64,000 bases of DNA from contig CM042029.1 in NCBI GenBank assembly GCA_023525975.1, positions 82,938,849-83,002,848 of the forward strand, written 5' to 3'. Shown one piece after another: positions 57,910-64,000 of this stretch. Numbering within the stretch: position 1 is the first letter of the stretch; every line of letters starts with the position of its first letter. This DNA comes from Smallanthus sonchifolius (lineage: Eukaryota > Streptophyta > Magnoliopsida > Asterales > Asteraceae). The notes below the pieces were generated by a model. That model saw only the letters and a list, made by a program, of their open reading frames with translations, had not been told where the DNA came from and searched no databases. Position numbers and translations under genes: made by a program.

Positions 57910-58337
57910 ATGAAGAAAAATCTTCTGTGTTTTCTAATCTTTTACATGATTCTTACTAACTTTGTGAACATAATTAGTGCTACCCCTCCGGAGGAATATT
58001 GCAAATCTATTCGTAAGAAACACTAACCTTCAAATTCTTACTTTGCTAAACTACAAATATCTTTATGGTGTATATTCAAATTTTGAAAAAAATACGTCTT
58101 TAAAGACGAAAAATTCATGTTTTAGAATCATTTTGCAGTGAGACCTATTTAATGTTAAATACTCTTATATTTTTTACAGGAGAGGATTTAAAAAGCTTTG
58201 TTTATGATTTTTATCCGAGTCCTTGTGCATATGATCCTTGCTATAGAGAATGTTCAGACCACATGCCTAAAGGAGGATTCATAACAATGTCAAAGTGTGA
58301 AGGCACAATTTGCATTTGTTGTATGCATGATAAATAA
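57910..58337 (+). CDS. Secreted cysteine-rich (defensin-like) peptide, copy E, two exons
   Basis: Exon 1 is 57910-58012, intron 58013-58179, exon 2 58180-58337, giving 86 residues. The TATA box is at 57851-57858. The splice acceptor is ACAG|GAGAGG, so codon 35 is CGA rather than CGT but still arginine. All eight cysteines are present. Differences: FLIFYMIL in the signal, SFVYDF, PCAYDPCYREC. The changes D to Y between cysteines 3 and 4 and S to A after cysteine 2 lie in the mature peptide, while the cysteine framework is untouched. Likely functional. Confidence 0.85.
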
Positions 58338-58532
58338 GTCTTGTGTACCTCTTAATGATCTAATTGAAAATGGTTATAATATAGTCGTCGGAACTATTGC
58401 CTATTCTATGACACCGAACACAAAAAGCATAGTTATAACCGTAACCTTGATCACAATGAACTAACACAAGGAAATACAGTTTTATATTACTTTTTCACTA
58501 TGATCAAGGAATTTATTGAAAAGAAACCCCTA

Positions 58533-58796
58533 CTACAATGTGAATCCATCACGAGTTTCACAAAATAGCGATGATATTATTTCATGAAAACTAATGCCGT
58601 AATTAAAATGTGGACTTGGGGTATATGTATAAGATGATACAAAATAGTTCCTACTAAAGAGACCAATATATCTAATCGCGAATGTTATATACATAGTAAC
58701 CTTAATAATATGATTATGATAGACTAGCACACTAAAGAAACTACCATGAAATGTGAAATGCATTCGTAATAAAAGTGAGATTTTTACCATCACCAA
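58533..58796 (-). CDS. Minus-strand ORF following copy E (87 codons)
   Basis: Same ORF as after the other copies, with one extra codon at the start (MVMVKISLLLRM) and changes HGSFF, FSRNYF and PHFNYG. Coding status unknown. Confidence 0.25.
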   Translation of the reverse strand: MVMVKISLLLRMHFTFHGSFFSVLVYHNHIIKVTMYITFAIRYIGLFSRNYFVSSYTYTPSPHFNYGISFHEIISSLFCETRDGFTL

Positions 58797-58810
58797 AGTT
58801 TCAATATATA

Positions 58811-58857
<47 letters not shown>

Positions 58858-59342
58858 TCACCTCATTGTTGTTGAACCCTACTCGGTTATAGTCAATAAT
58901 GCATTTTAAATGAAATGAACACACGTGAACATTACACCTTTATTAGTGGATGCTTTTGCGAATTTAAAACATTGTATATTGTGAACCAGTAAATAAAAGT
59001 ACCATCTCAAGTGCGAGAAGTCACGCATATCACTTTACCGGTTAACTTTTATACAATATAAATACTATGTGTGCTTACCTGGCATGTTCTGATATTGTAA
59101 CTTATGTGATAGTTGCATGAAACCTTTGTTTTGACTTTTGAGCATGACTTATTATATTGTATCAAATTGTATCTAAGACTTGAACATGTATTTCGTTTTA
59201 CCTCTCATACATAAATAAGCATTTTACAAGGATTCCCATGGCGCATGGTCTTGAACCCAAACGTATGGTGGAGTGTTTAGACCACAACTTCCCTATATAT
59301 TTTTCTATCGGCCATATGTGATTAAGAGAGGTATGTGAATTA

Positions 59343-59738
59343 TGTGAGTTAATCACGTTCACTTAAGTATAGTGACTACTTATGTAATTAGTTCATTTAT
59401 GTATTTATTAGATTAGGAGTTATATTACTTAATACTATAGGGACTGGAAGTAGCAAATGGGCAAACCCTACATCTCAAACACCGGCCAGATGCGATGCAT
59501 CAGTAAAGGGACGCGACGGTAGTATACGGCGGTTTCAATAAAGGGATGCGATGGTTGATTGAGTGTATAGCGGTTCTCGATCAATAGTCGCGATGGTTCG
59601 AAATAGTAGTATAAATAGGAACCGATTGTAATCAGATTTTAATGTACCAGATTTCGATTTGTATATATAAAAGATTGTTACAGCAGATTGAATGTTCGTG
59701 TTCTTCGTTTGAGTTTGATTCGGGATTAAAGGGAAACA
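59343..59738 (+). repeat. C2 5' LTR (396 bp)
   Basis: TG start at 59343 and CA end at 59738, next to the primer site. TATAAATAGG at about 59610-59619 is the likely promoter. Confidence 0.85.
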
Positions 59739-59739
59739 G

Positions 59740-59752
59740 TGGTATCAGAGCC
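59740..59752 (+). promoter_or_regulatory. C2 primer-binding site
   Basis: TGGTATCAGAGCC, complementary to initiator tRNA-Met, one base after the LTR. Confidence 0.9.
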
Positions 59753-60808
59753 ACAGGTTAAGAATCTTACTCGCTGCAACAGGATTGCTTTCAAGATCAG
59801 ACGTGGTTAAACGAAGCAATCGGTGAAGGATTCGGTTTTTCAGAAAATCGATTATTTGCAGACAAGGTTACAGTCGACGGTAACCGGGAACCGGAACGAA
59901 GACGGACGAACGCAGAAGGAAATCAAATTAAGGATTGCATTTTTTGTTTATGATCAAAGGCCTGATCAAGATAAACAGGGACGAACACAAAGACTGCCTT
60001 GTATACGGAATTGATCAATTGGATCAAAGTTGGAACCGTGGTTAGCACAAGCAGGAAGCCAACTGGTGTAAGGATTGCATAAATTGAACGCTGCAGACTC
60101 GGAAGAATTTGCAGATTCTTAGTAGGCTGTGATTGGAAGGCTGTGGTTAAAAGGATACCACAAACAGGAACCAATTTTGGTGTTGCAGTTTGTTGAGGAT
60201 ACTGCTGTGAACAGGAAACAAACATAAGGCAACAGGGACGCGAGGTTTCGTTTAGGATTACCGGGATCAATGGCGGAGCTTGAAAATTTTCGCGGGGGGC
60301 GGGATCGGGCCCCTTATATCCTCCGCCCTTGACCGGGATCAAGAAACGAAACCATTAAAGGGACAAATCTGAAGTTAACAGATTGTTAGGCATTAGGTCA
60401 GGTAAAGAAGGAACAAACAAAACGGGTTGTTTGTTGGGTTAAAGGCTTCTCAAAGAAAAAAAACGCACGAAGGCGTGTTGCGGTGACCAAACAAGAACCG
60501 AGACAAAGGTGTGCTCGGAGGGAAAAAGATTAGAGGGTTCAAGGACGTAAGGCCGGATCAAGTTCAAAAGGGCGTGATCAAAAGGCCGGATCATAGGACA
60601 AAATTCAAGAAAGGAATTCGCGAGACAAACAGGTTCTATATTCGAACTAGTTTTATTTTACATACCTACACGAGTTAGGTTTATAAATTGTTACTGGTTC
60701 CTAGACTAGTTAATAAGAACTATTGGAATCATAGTTGTGGTTTTTAGAGAAAACCAGTCTTGCATAGATACTTGCCCTTAGATTTTTTCTAGAAACTTAA
60801 AATTTACC
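59753..60808 (+). other. C2 leader with a small GC-rich insertion
   Basis: No gene. At 60257-60342 a sequence of about 75 bp starting ATGGCGGAGCTTG and containing GCGGGGGGCGGGATCGGG is flanked by direct repeats ACCGGGATCAA (60256-60266, 60332-60342). This looks like an insertion of a short element with its target duplicated. Small ORFs here are spurious. Confidence 0.65.
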
Positions 60809-61827
60809 ATGTCGGAAAAGGAACCAATAGGGACGAGTGGCAAAGAGATTGTAATTCACAAAGAAGCTAGTTCTTTGACCCACTACCAATGCCCTATATT
60901 AAAATCAACAAATTATACAATATGGGCATTACGTATCAAGTTAATACTTGAGGCTAATGGTTTATGTGAAACAATAGAACCTAGTACCAATACAGAACAT
61001 TTGGTCAACCAATGTTAGTACGAAAACTTCTAAATGCCGTACCAGATAGGTTTACCCAAATTGTCGCATCAATCGAACAAATTACCCATATAGATGAAAT
61101 AACCCTTGATGAGACAATTGGAAGATTAAAAACCTATGAAAAGAGACTTAGACTGAAAAAAGGAGGCACAGCTGACAATCAAGATAAATTACTGTTCACA
61201 AAACACGACAACAACTCGAGTCGTGGAAATCGTTTTGAAAACCGCGGACAAGGGAGGTTTAATAAATTCAACACATCACGAGGGAGCTGGCGTGATGGAA
61301 AGTCCAAGCAATACGAGAAGGGAGAAAGCTCTTCTCATAAGTCCAAGTATAAGAACTTCAAGAAGTGGAGAAAGCCAGCAGGGGACTTAAGCAAGGTGCA
61401 ATGTTACGGGTGTAACAAGTTTAGACATGTCAAGAGAAACTGCCCACAGCAAGAGCATGCACAAGAACAGTCTAACTTAGTGCAAGAGGATGTTGAACCA
61501 ACGCTCTTAATGGCAGTTAGTGAAGACAAGAAAATAGAAGAGATTTTCTTAAACGAGAAGATTGAACCTAGCAAGTATACGACAGCAGACGAAAGTCTAT
61601 GGTACTTAGACAACGGAGCAAGTAACCATATGACTGGTGTACAAGGACATTTTAAAGAATTAGATGAAAATATTACTGGAAATGTTCGGTTTGGAGATGG
61701 GTCGTATGTAGAAATAAAAGGCAAAGGCTCAATAGTACTTGAATGTAAAAACAAGGAACAAAGGGTGATATCCCAAGTTTATTACATTCCAAGTTTGAAA
61801 AGCAACATACTGAGCCTTAACAGTTAA
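60809..61827 (+). pseudogene. C2 gag and protease start
   Basis: 60809-61018 gives a gag N-terminus (MSEKEPIGTS, YTIWALRIKLILEANG). At about 61005-61015 the frame changes straight to VRKLLNAVPDRF, so the middle of the capsid region is missing and a frameshift is present. The rest is open to 61825: an arginine/glycine-rich stretch, a CCHC knuckle CYGCNKFRHVKRNC at about 61400-61440, and the protease motif WYLDNGASNHMTG at about 61600-61640. The stop at 61825 lies within the protease. Confidence 0.88.
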
Positions 61828-63000
61828 CAGAAAATGGGTGTAAAGTGACTATGGAACGTGACCTGCTACTTCTACATGATCAATAACAGAAGCTTCTAAT
61901 GAGAGTCACACGTTCAAGGAATAGACTTTACAACATCAACTTGAAGATTGGTGTACCTATTTGTCTGTTGGGAAGCCTAGAAGATTAAGCATGGCTATGG
62001 TATGCAAGGTTAGGTTATTTGAACTTTGATTCAATTAAACAAATGACCCAGAAGAATTTGGTTCAAGGGATTCCTAAGATAAACCATGCTAGTCAAATTT
62101 GTGATGCATGTTTATTAGGAAAACACAGTAGAGCTCCATTTCCAAAACAAGCTAAGTTTAAGTCATCGGAAGCATTAGACTTAGTCTATGGAGATCTATG
62201 TGGCCCTATATCGCCACCAACACATTCAGGAAAGAAGTACATATTTTTACTAGTAGATGACTGTACACGTTACATGTGGGTGTACTTTCTGAACTCAAAG
62301 GATCAAGCATTTGAAACCTTTAAGGAGTTCAAGCAAAGGGTGGAAAATGAAGTATGAACCAAGTTGAAGATGTTGAGAACAGATAGAGGAGGAGAGTTTA
62401 CTTCTAATGAGTTCTCACAATACTGTAAAGACAACGGGATAGCAAGACAATTAACAACACCATACTCGCCACAACATAATGGAGTGGTTGAGAGAAGGAA
62501 CAGGACAATGTTGTCTACAACACGAAGCATGTTAAAGGCAATGAAGATGCCTCAGAACTTTTGGGGAGAGGCAGTAAGACATGTTATCTATGTATTGAAT
62601 AGAGTACCAACTAAAGCTTTAGCGGACAGTACGCCATATGAAGCTATTAAGGGTAGGAAACCAAATTTAGAGTATTTAAGAATATTTGGTTGTGTAGCAT
62701 ATTCTAAGGTACCATCACAACTTCTAAAGAAATTGGCTGATCGAAGCATTCTGATGGTGTACCTATGAATAGAGGAAGGATCAAAAGCGTGTAGATTATT
62801 TGATCCAAAGACAAAACGAATTTGTGTAAGTAGAGATGTGAAATTCATTGAAAAGGATTCATGGGATTGGAAGGAGTATATTGAAGAAGTTGGGAGTGAA
62901 GAACCAGAATGGGTAGATTTTACAGTAGCAGACAGAGATGCTACTAACCTAGCAAAGGACACTAGATAGAACCCATAAACCTTGATGACAATTTTGCAGG
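61828..63000 (+). pseudogene. C2 integrase
   Basis: Zinc finger region with CDACLLGKHSRAPFP (about 62100). The core has VYGDLCGPI, RTDRGGEFTSNEF and PYSPQHNGVVERRNRTM, so the D,D,E residues are visible. WGEAVRHVIYVLNRVPTKAL follows. Stops at 62355 (TGA, in NEV-TKLK) and 62766 (TGA) are in frame with otherwise good sequence. A further frameshift lies between about 62967 and 63358. Confidence 0.9.
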
Positions 63001-63357
63001 TGCTAGCAGCATACAAAAAACAATGCAATCACCTACAAACTCACCAAGTACACCTTTCACTCCACTGACATATACCAATGAACCAAACTCAGCAGAACCA
63101 TCTACCGAGAGATCAGCAAGACCATTGATCATACACCATTACGAGGTTTTAGAACTCTAACAGAAGTTACTAAAAGAGCAAGAGAAGTAGAAGCTGATTA
63201 CAAAGAACTTCTCTTAGCTAAAGAAGAACGAAGGAATTATAAAGAAGCAGCTGAAGATAGGAAATGGATAAAAGCAATGAAAGCTGAGTTAGAATCCATA
63301 AATAAAAACGAGACTTAGAAGCTGACAGACTTACCAAGTAACCACAAGGCAATTGGC

Positions 63358-64000
63358 TTGAAATGGGTATTCAAGACCAAGAGGGATGCAAGTGGAAAGA
63401 TTACAAAACACAAAGCTAGATTAGTAGCAAAGGGATATGTGAAACAGCAAGGGGTAGACTTTGAGGAAGTTTTCGCCCTAGTAGCAAGAATAGAGACAGT
63501 AAGGCTAATATTGGCATTAGCAACATATAATGAATGGGAAGTACATCATCTAGATGTAAAGTCTACATTCTTGCATGGAGACTTAATGGAAGAAGTTTAT
63601 GTCTCACAACCAGAGGGATTTGTGAAGACGGGAAGTGAAGGAAAAGTGTATAAACTTTCTAAAGCACTATATGGTTTAAGATAAGCACCACGTGCATGGA
63701 ACATGAAGTTAGACCATACATTGAAGTCACTAGGATTTGAGAAGTGTAACTTAGAACAAGCAGTATACACAAGGAGGAACAAGGACTCAACATTGTTGAT
63801 TGGAGTTTATGTTGACGATTTAATAGTGACGGGAACTCCAAAGAAAGAGATAGAACATTTCAAATCTCAAATGGAAGAGAAGTTTGAAATGAGTGACTTA
63901 GGGTTGTTAGCATACTATCTTGGCATATAAGTTATCTAATTAGGGGGTGAAATATCAATCAAGCAGACTGGCTATATAAACAAGATACTCAAGGAGGGCA
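63358..64000 (+). pseudogene. C2 reverse transcriptase, partial
   Basis: RT blocks KWVFKTKRDASGK, ARLVAKGYVKQQG, VHHLDVKSTFLHG, KALYGLR, and active site YVDDLIVTG at about 63810-63836. A TAA at 63682-63684 interrupts after LYGLR and a further TAA ends the frame at 63928-63930. The domain continues past the window end. Confidence 0.92.

Larger units (their letters stand above)
57706..59342 (+). repeat. Array unit E (partial)
   Basis: Starts in the promoter region at CGCTAACATTACG, runs through peptide gene E, the minus-strand ORF and a (TA)n run (58804-58853), and is cut at 59342 by C2. Relative to units A-D it lacks a segment of the promoter-distal region near 57820 and the 0.1 kb before the (TA)n. 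Confidence 0.88.
59343..64000 (+). mobile_element. C2: Ty1/copia element, 5' part (runs off the window)
   Basis: It begins with TGTGAG within array sequence (the uninterrupted form is GTGAATTAGTCC in the other units). A 396-bp LTR, primer site, 1-kb leader, gag, protease, integrase and RT follow in order. The 3' part lies beyond the window, so a target duplication cannot be checked. Pol shows several stops and gag an internal deletion, so the copy is dead. Confidence 0.92.

Noticed and set aside
59923..60342. 139-codon minus ORF in the C2 leader
   Set aside because: Antisense in an untranslated leader, starts in the GC-rich insertion, no domain.

Overview
This is plant nuclear DNA, most likely from a dicot and plausibly from the daisy family (Asteraceae). 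The family guess rests on a long third ORF in one copia element that resembles proteins I recall from daisy-family genomes, so it is an inference. Most of the window is nested LTR retrotransposons. The only host-gene candidates are a broken-up tandem array of small secreted cysteine-rich peptide genes. I found no bacterial operons, CRISPR arrays, rRNA genes or convincing functional tRNA genes.

Host layer: five same-strand copies of a two-exon gene (A 12497-12925, B 14958-17827, C 19864-20291, D 44266-44694, E 57910-58337) sit in a tandem unit of about 2.45 kb. Each has a TATAAATA box exactly 59 bp upstream of the ATG. Each has a 103-bp exon 1 (signal peptide), a phase-1 intron of 167-168 bp and a 158-bp exon 2. 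The 86-residue precursor has a mature part with eight cysteines in a defensin-like arrangement. A, D and E look intact. B is split by a solo LTR with a perfect target-site duplication (TSD). C has lost its splice acceptor and gained a stop. A minus-strand ORF of 76-87 codons follows every copy. A 0.3-kb remnant at 4679-4975 shows that the array once continued further left.

Retroelement layer, left to right. G1 (1-4678) is the 3' part of a chromovirus-like Ty3 element with its 3' LTR. 4976-12170 is a stack of LTR fragments, including a minus-strand solo LTR at 8193-10055. 15249-17685 is a G1-family solo LTR inside gene B. 20742-43983 is a truncated minus-strand element (F2). F2 contains G2 (22493-43625, gag-only, TSD CTTTG), and G2 contains in its 3' LTR a full-length sirevirus-like copia element C1 (29107-41754, TSD GGGTT). 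45145-57705 is another truncated F2 LTR, containing the complete Ty3 element G3 (46902-57112, TSD GCATG). C2 (59343 to the window end) is the 5' part of a second copia element.

Unusual signals: arrays of the inverted repeat ATCGAAACT/AGTTTCGAT in two unrelated elements (C1 and G3); a roughly 1-kb inverted duplication that replaced the inside of the G2 5' LTR; pairs of tRNA-like A/B-box modules at a constant spacing of about 156 bp in three LTR copies; and a large coiled-coil third ORF in C1. All autonomous elements in view carry stops or frameshifts in pol.
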